Assembly (NCBI GenBank): GCA_002306075.1
Contig: DBRW01000027.1
Coordinates: 25,992-31,156 of the forward strand
DNA length: 5,165 bases
Reading direction: 5' to 3'
From: Synergistaceae bacterium UBA1358
GTDB taxonomy: Bacteria; Synergistota; Synergistia; Synergistales; Synergistaceae
The position numbers were made by a program, and so were the translations under genes. Below the pieces are notes generated by a model that saw only the letters and a list, made by a program, of their open reading frames with translations, was not told the DNA's origin and did no database searches. Of the stretch, positions 1 through 4,712 are shown piece after piece. The stretch's first letter is position 1; each line of letters begins with the position of its first letter.

Positions 1-161
1 AAAACGCCGCCCTGCTCAAAAAGCTTGCCGAGAGCCGCAGCATCGACACCGGGTGTCGGCATGTGCGCTCCAAGCCTGTAAACGAACAACGCGGCCAGGG
101 TAAATAGTATCCGCCGCTTAAGGTCAGGCAGTCTGAAGGCATCCCGGAAGGAATCTATCAC
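1..161 (-). CDS. secY: Preprotein translocase subunit SecY, N-terminal fragment (runs off the window)
   Basis: SecY is the channel-forming membrane subunit of the SecYEG translocon, which moves unfolded proteins across or into the cytoplasmic membrane. Only the first 53 codons are present. The reading begins with GTG at 161-159, directly after the rplO stop, and gives MIDSFRDAFRLPDLKRRILF, then a hydrophobic stretch (residues about 18-32, the start of TM1), then the MPTPGVD motif at residues 34-40 that follows TM1 in SecY. The basic KRR at 15-17 ahead of TM1 fits the cytoplasmic N-terminus. GTG was chosen over the later ATG (residue 34) because it restores the family N-terminus and has a well-placed SD inside rplO. 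Its place after rplO is the usual spc-operon position. The rest of the gene lies beyond base 1. Confidence 0.96.
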   Translation of the reverse strand, partial: MIDSFRDAFRLPDLKRRILFTLAALFVYRLGAHMPTPGVDAAALGKLFEQGGV

Positions 162-608
162 TTAGATCACCTCGGCCTTTCCGCCGGCAGCTTCGATCTT
201 TTTTGCAGCCGATGCGCTGTAGGCGTTAGCTTGCACTGTGAAGTTCTTTGAAAGTTCGCCGTCACCGAGTATCTTGACCGGTTTGTCGGCAGCTGAGATC
301 AGACGAAGAGCGTAAAGGCTCTCTGCCGTGATCACAGAGCCGTTCTCGAAGCGGTCTTCAAGATCGGAAATGTTGACTGTTTCATATCTGACCGCAAAAC
401 GGTAATTGCTGAATCCGCGTTTGGGGATACGGCGGGCAAGGGGCATCTGGCCGCCTTCAAAGTTAGCCTTGATCGATACTCCGGCTCTGGCCTTCTGTCC
501 TTTGTGTCCTTTGCCCGCGGTCTTGCCCTTACCGCTGCCAAGGCCCTGACCAAGACGCTTCTTCTTTTTACGTGAACCCTCCGCGGGACACAGATCATGA
601 AGATTCAT
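162..608 (-). CDS. rplO: 50S ribosomal protein L15
   Basis: L15 binds 23S rRNA and is a late-assembling part of the large subunit. The product has 148 residues, close to the family length. The basic, glycine-rich N-terminal arm (residues about 13-43, including GKGKTAGKGHKGQKAR) threads into rRNA; FEGGQMPL is at 50-57 and RIPKRGF at 60-66. The C-terminal globular domain carries the L15 family signature at about 112-143, starting KILGDGELS and ending AAGG. The ATG at 608 has an SD, GGGAGGT, at 621-615 on the minus strand with 6 bases before the start; this SD shares a base with the rpmD stop codon. The gene ends TAA immediately followed by the secY GTG. The segment before FEGGQ (AGVSIKAN) departs from the more usual GG-x-RPG type sequence. 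Confidence 0.98.
   Translation of the reverse strand: MNLHDLCPAEGSRKKKKRLGQGLGSGKGKTAGKGHKGQKARAGVSIKANFEGGQMPLARRIPKRGFSNYRFAVRYETVNISDLEDRFENGSVITAESLYALRLISAADKPVKILGDGELSKNFTVQANAYSASAAKKIEAAGGKAEVI
165..173 (-). promoter_or_regulatory. secY ribosome binding site inside the rplO 3' end
   Basis: On the minus strand this reads GAGGTGATC, which also encodes the last three residues of L15 (Glu-Val-Ile). It is perfectly complementary over nine bases to the usual bacterial 16S rRNA 3' tail (GAUCACCUC), an unusually long match. The GAGG core ends 8 bases before the GTG start at 161. With zero bases between the rplO stop and this start, secY translation is probably coupled to rplO. Confidence 0.85.
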
Positions 609-620
609 GTCAGTACCTCC

Positions 621-803
621 CTATTCCTCTACATTCCACTCCAGCAGATGGGGGATCGAATTGATCATTCCCATTATCTGCGGGGTGGCCTCGTGACAGA
701 CTGTATCGTTCAGTCTGTGAAAGCCGAGAGCCTTGATTATTCTCTCCTGACGGGGAGGACGGCCTATCGTGCTTTTTTTCCACGTAATAGTTACTTTTGC
801 CAT
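621..803 (-). CDS. rpmD: 50S ribosomal protein L30
   Basis: L30 is a small large-subunit protein that binds 23S rRNA. It is present in many but not all bacteria, always encoded between S5 and L15. The 60-residue product is the normal bacterial size and contains the expected N-terminal strand (AKVTITWKKS), the STIGRP motif at 11-16, the ALGFHRLNDTV helix-turn at about 25-35 and the MIN core of GMINSIPHLL near 46. Start: ATG at 803, preceded by a strong SD AGGAGGT at 818-812 with 8 bases between; this SD overlaps the TAG stop of rpsE. The 12-base gap to rplO holds only that gene's SD. The C-terminus is acidic (NVEE). Confidence 0.97.
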   Translation of the reverse strand: MAKVTITWKKSTIGRPPRQERIIKALGFHRLNDTVCHEATPQIMGMINSIPHLLEWNVEE

Positions 804-816
804 TTAGATCTACCTC

Positions 817-1335
817 CTACGCTTCCTTGCGTTCCTTGCCGCGGAGCCTTCGGATCTCTTCGGGAGTCCTCAGGTTTTTGACGGCAGACATAGTCGCATA
901 GGAAACATTTATCGGGTTGGAGGTCCTTCCGATGACCTTAGTCAGGATATCTTTCACTCCGCCGAGTTCCATGATCGCACGGACCGCTCCGCCGGCGATA
1001 ACTCCGGTACCGGGCGCTGCGGGACGGAGCAGGACTTCTGCCGCTCCGAACTTTCCGACTATGGGATGCGGGATCGTATGTCCGACCTTCTTGAGGTCGA
1101 TCATGTTCTTCTTTGCATGCTCGATGCCTTTGCGCATCGCCTCGGAAATTTCCTTGGCTTTGCCCATGCCGAGGCCTACCTGGCTCACGCCGTCTCCCAC
1201 GACCACAAGTACGCTGAAGCGGAACCTCTTTCCGCCCTTGACGACCTTGCTGACCCTGTTAATGGATACTATGCGCTCAGAAAGCTCAAGGCCCCTGCTG
1301 CTATAGGTTTTATTGTTAGGTGTCTCCTTCGCCAC
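817..1335 (-). CDS. rpsE: 30S ribosomal protein S5
   Basis: S5 sits at the back of the 30S subunit near the mRNA entry channel. It contributes to decoding accuracy and to the spectinomycin-binding region. The product has 172 residues. The N-terminal double-stranded-RNA-binding-like domain spans about 17-80 and includes NRVSKVVKGGKRFRF (26-40), the loop where spectinomycin resistance changes map in other bacteria; it looks wild type here. The family signature GDGVSQVGLGMGKAKE follows at 47-62, and the C-terminal domain has the PAAPGTGVIAGG segment and GRTSNPIN. Ser51 stands where many homologues have Gly in the GDGxG turn. The start codon is GTG at 1335, supported by an SD 9 bases upstream; no in-frame ATG occurs before the conserved core. 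The stop is TAG, overlapping the rpmD SD. Confidence 0.98.
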   Translation of the reverse strand: MAKETPNNKTYSSRGLELSERIVSINRVSKVVKGGKRFRFSVLVVVGDGVSQVGLGMGKAKEISEAMRKGIEHAKKNMIDLKKVGHTIPHPIVGKFGAAEVLLRPAAPGTGVIAGGAVRAIMELGGVKDILTKVIGRTSNPINVSYATMSAVKNLRTPEEIRRLRGKERKEA

Positions 1336-1344
1336 GTTTCTCTG

Positions 1345-1353
1345 CCTCCTCCT
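1345..1353 (-). promoter_or_regulatory. rpsE ribosome binding site
   Basis: The minus strand reads AGGAGGAGG, a duplicated SD core ending 9 bases before the GTG start of rpsE at 1335. Its first two bases are the last two of the rplR TAG stop. It supports GTG as the true start. Confidence 0.8.
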
Positions 1354-1717
1354 AGAACTTCAGGCCGGCTTCGCGCGCCGCTTCTGCCAAGGCCTTGACT
1401 CTGCCGTGATAGACATGTCCGCCGCGGTCAAAAACGACAGCACTGATACCCTGGGCCAGAGCACGTTCAGCGATCAGCTTGCCGACTGCTTTTGCAGCTT
1501 CCTGGTTTCCTGTGCTCTTCAAGTCTTTGAACGTCTGCTCCATCGTTGAAGCCGACACAAGTGTTTTTCCCTGTACATCATCGATAACCTGGGCGTATAT
1601 ATGCTTAAGGCTTCCGAATACTGCAAGACGGGGACGCTCGACAGTGCCTGAGATATGCTTCCTGAGGCGACGATGGCGGAGCTCCCGCATTTTGTTGCGA
1701 CTGCGATTATTGATCAA
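1352..1717 (-). CDS. rplR: 50S ribosomal protein L18
   Basis: L18 binds 5S rRNA together with L5 and helps place it on the central protuberance of the large subunit. The product has 121 residues, near the family norm. The basic N-terminal arm (about 1-25) is followed by ERPRLAVF (27-34), KHIYAQVID (38-46), ASTMEQ, the FDRGG loop at 96-100, and the C-terminal YHGRVKALAEAAREAGLKF, all highly characteristic. The start is TTG at 1717. It gives an arm (MINNRSRNK...) of the same length and character as in Bacillus, whereas the next ATG, nine codons later, would remove part of it. The SD GAGGTGA at 1730-1724 fits the TTG. The stop TAG leads into the rpsE SD. Confidence 0.97.
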   Translation of the reverse strand: MINNRSRNKMRELRHRRLRKHISGTVERPRLAVFGSLKHIYAQVIDDVQGKTLVSASTMEQTFKDLKSTGNQEAAKAVGKLIAERALAQGISAVVFDRGGHVYHGRVKALAEAAREAGLKF

Positions 1718-1723
1718 CGTCCT

Positions 1724-1730
1724 TCACCTC
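1724..1730 (-). promoter_or_regulatory. rplR ribosome binding site deciding a TTG start
   Basis: The minus strand reads GAGGTGA, an exact match to the anti-SD complement. Its GAGG core lies 9 bases before the TTG at 1717, which favours TTG over the ATG at 1690. Confidence 0.78.
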
Positions 1731-1733
1731 GCC

Positions 1734-2276
1734 TTACTTCTTGGCGCCGGCCTTGCCGGCCTTGCGTATCACGAATTCACCGGAGTACCTGATCCCCTTG
1801 CCCTTATAGGGTTCGGGCGGACGATACTCGCGAATGTTTGACGCCACCTGACCGACAAGCTGCCTGTCTATGCCGCGAACGATTATCTTGATCGGGCTTT
1901 CACATGCAAACTCTATGCCTGCAGGCGGTACGACCTCTACGGGATGAGAGAAGCCAAGGTTCAGAACAAGGTTCTTTCCCTGCATCTGAGCGCGGTAGCC
2001 TACTCCGACGATCTCAAGAACTTTTTCAAACCCGCTGCTCACTCCGGTCACCATGTTGTTCAGGAGGGCCCTTGTCATACCGTGAGCCGCGCGAACTGCC
2101 TTTATGTCGCTCTCGCGGGTAACGATAAGTTTCGAATCTTCCTGCTCAACCTTGATCTGAGGCATCACATCCATCTCAAGGGTACCCTTTGCACCCTTTA
2201 CGGAGACGCGGCTGCCGTCGATCTTTACCTCTACTCCCTTGGGAAGCGGTATCGGTTTACGTCCTATCCTAGACAC
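1734..2276 (-). CDS. rplF: 50S ribosomal protein L6
   Basis: L6 binds 23S rRNA near the factor-binding region at the base of the L7/L12 stalk. The 180-residue product has the two tandem L6 domains (about 11-82 and 90-165). It starts MSRIGRKPI and carries the second-domain signature PEPYKGKGI at about 154-162 followed by RYSGEFV. The start is GTG at 2276, since the conserved SRIGRKP begins at the second codon. Its SD is a G-for-A variant (GGGGGTG). The C-terminus is a lysine-alanine-glycine tail, KAGKAGAKK, encoded by a nine-base tandem duplication. The neighbours are rpsH (14 bases upstream) and rplR (16 bases downstream). The intact length, motifs and operon position make the call secure. 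Confidence 0.98.
   Translation of the reverse strand: MSRIGRKPIPLPKGVEVKIDGSRVSVKGAKGTLEMDVMPQIKVEQEDSKLIVTRESDIKAVRAAHGMTRALLNNMVTGVSSGFEKVLEIVGVGYRAQMQGKNLVLNLGFSHPVEVVPPAGIEFACESPIKIIVRGIDRQLVGQVASNIREYRPPEPYKGKGIRYSGEFVIRKAGKAGAKK
1746..1763 (-). repeat. 9-bp tandem repeat in the rplF tail, potential GC hairpin
   Basis: Two adjacent copies of a nine-base unit (AAGGCCGGC on the minus strand) encode the KAG-KAG of the L6 tail. Because GCCGGC is self-complementary, the mRNA could fold into a six-base-pair all-GC stem with an AAG triloop, just before the rplF stop. No T-run follows, so it is not an intrinsic terminator. Confidence 0.6.
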
Positions 2277-2282
2277 CTATGC

Positions 2283-2289
2283 CACCCCC
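2283..2289 (-). promoter_or_regulatory. rplF ribosome binding site, wobble variant
   Basis: The minus strand reads GGGGGTG, the canonical GGAGGTG with A replaced by G, so pairing with 16S rRNA would use one G-U wobble. The G-rich core ends 8 bases before the GTG start at 2276, a normal spacing. Confidence 0.68.
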
Positions 2290-2290
2290 A

Positions 2291-2695
2291 TTACCATACA
2301 TAGCATACGACTTCGCCGCCAAGTCCGCGCTTGCGCGCTTCCGCGTCGGTCATAAGCCCGGCTGATGTTGAGATCATGGCGATGCCGAGTCCGCCCATTA
2401 CTTTGGGGAGCTCGTCCTTGCCAACGTAAATGCGGCGTCCGGGTTTGCTTATCCTGCGCAGTCCCTGGATCACCCGCTCTTTGGCCGGCCCATAGTTCAT
2501 CGTAAGTCTGAGTATGGGCATCGGCTGTTTTGAATCATTGATCGTCTTATAGTTGCGGATATAGCCTTCCTCTTTGAGGATGCGCGCTATTTCGAGGCGC
2601 ATTTTGCTAAGAGGCATGTCCACCAATTCATGATAGACAACGTTCGCATTCCTAATGCGTGTGAGCATATCCGCGACAGGATCGGTAATATGCAT
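2291..2695 (-). CDS. rpsH: 30S ribosomal protein S8
   Basis: S8 is a primary 16S rRNA-binding protein of the central domain, needed for early 30S assembly. In E. coli it also represses the spc operon. The 134-residue product starts MHITDPVADMLTRIRNA, the typical N-terminus. The C-terminal RNA-binding domain carries the family signature in GLGIAMISTSAGLMTDAEAR (about 102-121), where the IST-SAGL segment contacts rRNA, and ends GGEVVCYVW. The ATG at 2695 has an SD AGGGAGG at 2710-2704 with 8 bases between. It lies between rpsN and rplF. Cys131 near the end follows the common EVxCYVW pattern. Confidence 0.98.
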   Translation of the reverse strand: MHITDPVADMLTRIRNANVVYHELVDMPLSKMRLEIARILKEEGYIRNYKTINDSKQPMPILRLTMNYGPAKERVIQGLRRISKPGRRIYVGKDELPKVMGGLGIAMISTSAGLMTDAEARKRGLGGEVVCYVW

Positions 2696-2725
2696 TAAAG
2701 GATCCTCCCTTCCACGCCCACTTGC

Positions 2726-2911
2726 CTACCAGCTCGACTTGACTACGCCAGGGATCTTGCCCTCGCGCGCAAGCTTGCGGAAACAGCAGCGGCACATGTC
2801 GAACATTCTTATATACCCGTGCGGACGTCCGCACAGTGGGCAGCGGTTATACTTTCTCACCTTGAACTTAGGTTCAAGCTTTGATTTGTTTACCAAGCTT
2901 TTACGGGCCAT
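2726..2911 (-). CDS. rpsN: 30S ribosomal protein S14, zinc-binding short (type Z) form
   Basis: S14 binds the 3' domain of 16S rRNA in the head of the 30S subunit and is needed for late assembly. The product is 61 residues, the length of the short zinc form (often called type Z, gene rpsN or rpsZ), and not the roughly 100-residue zinc-free form. A zinc ribbon is visible: Cys24 and Cys27 (CPLC) with Cys40 and Cys43 (CRCC). The conserved N-terminus MARKSLVNKS and C-terminus REGKIPGVVKSSW are intact. ATG at 2911 is preceded by AAGGAG at 2924-2919 with 7 bases between. After its TAG stop comes the longest gap in the window, 30 bases, holding only the rpsH SD. A zinc-independent paralogue elsewhere in the genome cannot be excluded. 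Confidence 0.98.
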   Translation of the reverse strand: MARKSLVNKSKLEPKFKVRKYNRCPLCGRPHGYIRMFDMCRCCFRKLAREGKIPGVVKSSW

Positions 2912-2925
2912 AAGTATACTCCTTC

Positions 2926-3468
2926 CTAACGGGCGAAGGGCATGCCCAGTTCGGCCAACAGAGCCTGGGCTTCCTCATCCGCCTTCGCGGTCGTAACGAA
3001 CGTGATATTCATTCCGCGCTGACGAATTACCTTATCGTAGTCTATTTCAGGGAAAAGGAGCTGCTCTTTCAGGCCGAGGTTGTAATTGCCTCTTCCGTCA
3101 AAACCTCTCTTCGATATACCCTGGAAGTCCTTGATACGCGGAAGCGCTATGCTGATAAGACGGTCTACGAATTCCCACATCCTGGGGCCTCTCAGCGTTA
3201 CGCAGCACGCGACCGGCATGCCTTCGCGGACTTTGAAACCCGCAATGGATTTTTTCGCCCTTTTCATCATGGGTTTCTGTCCCGAGATTATCGTCAGTTC
3301 GTTGATCGAAGCATCCATGTACTTATTGTCCAGCTTTGCTTCGTTCACGCCGATATTGATGACGACCTTCACGAGACGGGGGATCTCCATGACGTTCTTG
3401 TAGCCGAACTGCTCTCTGAGCTTCGGAAGGACGTCCTCATTGTACTTTGTCAAAAGACGCGGTGTCAT
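2926..3468 (-). CDS. rplE: 50S ribosomal protein L5
   Basis: L5 binds 5S rRNA with L18 in the central protuberance and touches P-site tRNA and the 30S head. The 180-residue product is the usual bacterial length. It has the N-terminal LLTKYNEDVLPKL, the strand PRLVKVVINIGVNEA (30-44), the family segment ISGQKPMMKRAKKSIAGFK (61-79), LRGPRMWEFVDRL (92-104), the GISKRGFDGRGNYNLGLKEQ core (117-136) and FPEIDYDK. Lys69 sits where the usual signature expects Ser, Thr or Cys. Start: ATG at 3468, with SD GGAGGG formed by bases running on from the rplX TAA stop. Its TAG stop leads into the rpsN SD. The 12-base gap from rplX leaves little room for a separate E. coli-style S8 repressor site. Confidence 0.98.
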   Translation of the reverse strand: MTPRLLTKYNEDVLPKLREQFGYKNVMEIPRLVKVVINIGVNEAKLDNKYMDASINELTIISGQKPMMKRAKKSIAGFKVREGMPVACCVTLRGPRMWEFVDRLISIALPRIKDFQGISKRGFDGRGNYNLGLKEQLLFPEIDYDKVIRQRGMNITFVTTAKADEEAQALLAELGMPFAR

Positions 3469-3480
3469 AGCTGTCCCTCC

Positions 3481-3807
3481 TTAGACCTTGTCGACTATCT
3501 CGCCGCACTGCTTGCAGACGCGGACTTTTTTGCCGCTGTCAAGATAGGCGCGGCTCACGCGGGTCGCTTTGCCGCAGGAAGGGCATACGAGCATTACCTT
3601 GCAGGCATGCAGAGGCGCTTCCTTTTTGACAAATCCGCCGCGCGGATCCTTTTGTGTCGGACGTGCGCTTTTAGTCACGATGTTTACGTTCTCGACGACT
3701 AAAGTGTCTTTCTGAAGATCCCTGCGGAGGACTTTGCCCTCTTTGCCGGCATCCTTCCCTGAAATGACACGGACACGATCCCCTTTTTTGATTCTCATCC
3801 TGGACAT
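3481..3807 (-). CDS. rplX: 50S ribosomal protein L24, cysteine-containing form
   Basis: L24 is an assembly initiator of the large subunit, binding the 5' part of 23S rRNA near the peptide exit. The 108-residue product has a KOW domain at the N-terminus (IKKGDRVRVISGKDAGKEGKV, about 6-26), the conserved ENVNIVTKSARPTQ (39-52) and a C-terminal domain with two CxxC pairs, Cys75/Cys78 (CPSC) and Cys98/Cys101 (CKQC). E. coli L24 lacks these cysteines, so this is the putative zinc-binding version found in many other bacteria. The ATG at 3807 is favoured over the ATG three codons later because the SD variant AGGGGGT (3822-3816) is 8 bases away from it. The stop TAA is continuous with the rplE SD. 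Confidence 0.97.
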   Translation of the reverse strand: MSRMRIKKGDRVRVISGKDAGKEGKVLRRDLQKDTLVVENVNIVTKSARPTQKDPRGGFVKKEAPLHACKVMLVCPSCGKATRVSRAYLDSGKKVRVCKQCGEIVDKV

Positions 3808-3815
3808 GAACCGTT

Positions 3816-3822
3816 ACCCCCT
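3816..3822 (-). promoter_or_regulatory. rplX ribosome binding site, wobble variant
   Basis: The minus strand reads AGGGGGT in place of AGGAGGT, overlapping the last two bases of the rplN TAG stop. It ends 8 bases before the ATG at 3807, which favours that start over the ATG at 3798. The same heptamer precedes rplP. Confidence 0.68.
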
Positions 3823-4189
3823 ACACTACCTCGGGAGCAAGAGAGACTATTCTCATATATTTCTTCTCTCTAAGTTCCCGGGCTACAGGACCAAATATAC
3901 GGGTTCCCTTGGGATCTCCGTTGTTGTCGATGATGACTGCGGCGTTGTCATCGAAGCGAACATAAGAACCGTCCTTGCGGCGGATCTCTTTTTTCGTTCT
4001 GACGATGACTGCCTTCACCACGTCACCTTTTTTGATGTTGGCATTCGGTGCGGCCTCGCGGACCGCGGCGACTATGACATCGCCCACCGTACCAGTCTTA
4101 TGAAAGCTTCCGCCTTTGACCTGGATGCAGAGGATCTTCTTCGCGCCTGAATTGTCGGCAACGTTTAGCACTGTACGAAGCTGGATCAT
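3821..4189 (-). CDS. rplN: 50S ribosomal protein L14
   Basis: L14 lies on the subunit interface of the 50S, contacts 16S rRNA in the B8 bridge region, and is the docking site for the silencing factor RsfS. The 122-residue product begins MIQLRTVLNVADNSGAKK, the near-invariant bacterial N-terminus. The family signature runs from Ala60 (AVIVRTKKEIRRKDG...) through FDDNAAVI to about 86, followed by GDPKGTRIFGPVARELR (91-107) and the closing IVSLAPEVV. The ATG at 4189 is only 3 bases after the rpsQ stop, so its SD lies inside rpsQ. In E. coli the spc promoter sits just upstream of this gene; there is no room for that here, which suggests read-through from S10-operon genes. Confidence 0.98.
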   Translation of the reverse strand: MIQLRTVLNVADNSGAKKILCIQVKGGSFHKTGTVGDVIVAAVREAAPNANIKKGDVVKAVIVRTKKEIRRKDGSYVRFDDNAAVIIDNNGDPKGTRIFGPVARELREKKYMRIVSLAPEVV

Positions 4190-4192
4190 AAC

Positions 4193-4489
4193 TTACAATG
4201 CCTCCTCGTCTTCCGGTTTTACGCCCAGTATCGGGGCTCTTTCGATTATCTGAGTCACTTCCCAGCGTTTGTGCGCGCTGAGGGGACGTGTTTCAGCTAT
4301 CATTACCTTGTCACCGATCCGGCAGTCGTTGGCCTCGTCATGAGCCATAAACTTTTTGGACCGGAGGACCGGTTTGCCGTAAAGTGAATGCTTTGCCATA
4401 CGGTCAACGCGAACGACTATCGTCTTTTCCATTTTGTCGCTGACCACCACGCCGGTGCGGACTTTGCGGTTTACCTTCTTTGATTCCAT
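4193..4489 (-). CDS. rpsQ: 30S ribosomal protein S17
   Basis: S17 is a primary binder of the 16S rRNA 5' domain with an OB-fold. The product has 98 residues, somewhat longer than the 84 of E. coli. Visible are RKVRTGVVVSDKMEKTIVVRVDR (8-30), HSLYGKPVLRSKKFMAHDE (34-52) and the exact family signature GDKVMIAETRPLS at 59-71, then KRWEVTQIIERAP. The extra length is an acidic tail ending PEDEEAL, whose Glu-Glu codons (GAGGAG) also form the rplN SD. The start is ATG at 4489, with a strong SD AAGGAGGT at 4505-4498, 8 bases upstream, which shares bases with the rpmC TAG stop. Confidence 0.98.
   Translation of the reverse strand: MESKKVNRKVRTGVVVSDKMEKTIVVRVDRMAKHSLYGKPVLRSKKFMAHDEANDCRIGDKVMIAETRPLSAHKRWEVTQIIERAPILGVKPEDEEAL
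4201..4207 (-). promoter_or_regulatory. rplN ribosome binding site inside the rpsQ 3' end
   Basis: GAGGAGG on the minus strand, formed by the S17 codons for Glu-Glu-Ala, ends 11 bases before the rplN ATG at 4189. Because it lies in the upstream reading frame, ribosomes finishing rpsQ could pass directly to rplN. Confidence 0.75.
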
Positions 4490-4495
4490 CTCCGG

Positions 4496-4711
4496 CTACC
4501 TCCTTGCTCCTGAACGATCGATACCCTTTTCCTTCTCGGTGATTACCGTCAGTACGCGGGCAATTGTCTTTTTGACCTCTCTGATGCGGCCTGAGTTATT
4601 CAACTGTCCTATGGCGTTCTGGAAACGGAGGTTGAACAGCTCTTCCTTATACTGTCTGTGTTTGTCGTTAAGCTCAGATATGCTGAGATCTCTAAGTTCC
4701 TTGGGATCCAT
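4496..4711 (-). CDS. rpmC: 50S ribosomal protein L29
   Basis: L29 is a small helical-hairpin protein at the peptide exit tunnel, where trigger factor and SRP dock. With the ATG at 4711 the product is 71 residues, MDPKELRDLS onward, in line with the family. The signature NSGRIREVKKTIARV is at 39-53, and the helix NDKHRQYKEELFNLRFQ (15-31) is typical. An in-frame GTG at 4720 would add Met-Asn-Ser and overlap rplP by 8 bases, but it falls inside the best SD (CAGGTGA). The ATG lies one base after the rplP stop (TAGTATG) with correct SD spacing, so I prefer it. The C-terminal RSGARR extends slightly past the conserved region. Its TAG stop overlaps the rpsQ SD. Confidence 0.95.
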   Translation of the reverse strand: MDPKELRDLSISELNDKHRQYKEELFNLRFQNAIGQLNNSGRIREVKKTIARVLTVITEKEKGIDRSGARR

Positions 4712-4712
4712 A

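Noticed and set aside
332..598. Minus-strand open frame of 88 codons inside rplO in another frame
   Set aside because: It lies entirely within rplO, is very arginine-rich as expected for a shifted reading of lysine/arginine codons, and has no own gene context.
1743..1763. GC-rich inverted sequence near the rplF end as an intrinsic terminator
   Set aside because: There is no T-run after it on the transcribed strand, and downstream genes of the same operon follow at once.
917..1841. Long plus-strand open frames (917-1306, 1066-1398, 1313-1549, 1479-1841) opposite rpsE, rplR and rplF
   Set aside because: They are antisense to well-identified ribosomal genes, have no family resemblance and low-complexity compositions, and are explained by the codon use of the minus-strand genes.
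2652..2834. Minus-strand open frame of 60 codons bridging rpsN and rpsH
   Set aside because: It overlaps both genes out of frame and no motif is seen in it; the 30-base gap between them is simply a leader with the rpsH SD.
2875..2901. Two AAGCTT copies near the rpsN start as a possible hairpin or repeat
   Set aside because: Each is a six-base palindrome arising from Lys-Leu/Ser-Leu type codons; the flanks do not extend the pairing and no regulatory role is suggested.
3734..4150. Plus-strand open frame of 138 codons opposite rplX and rplN
   Set aside because: It crosses two convincing genes and their junction in antisense, with no recognisable domain; treated as a shadow.
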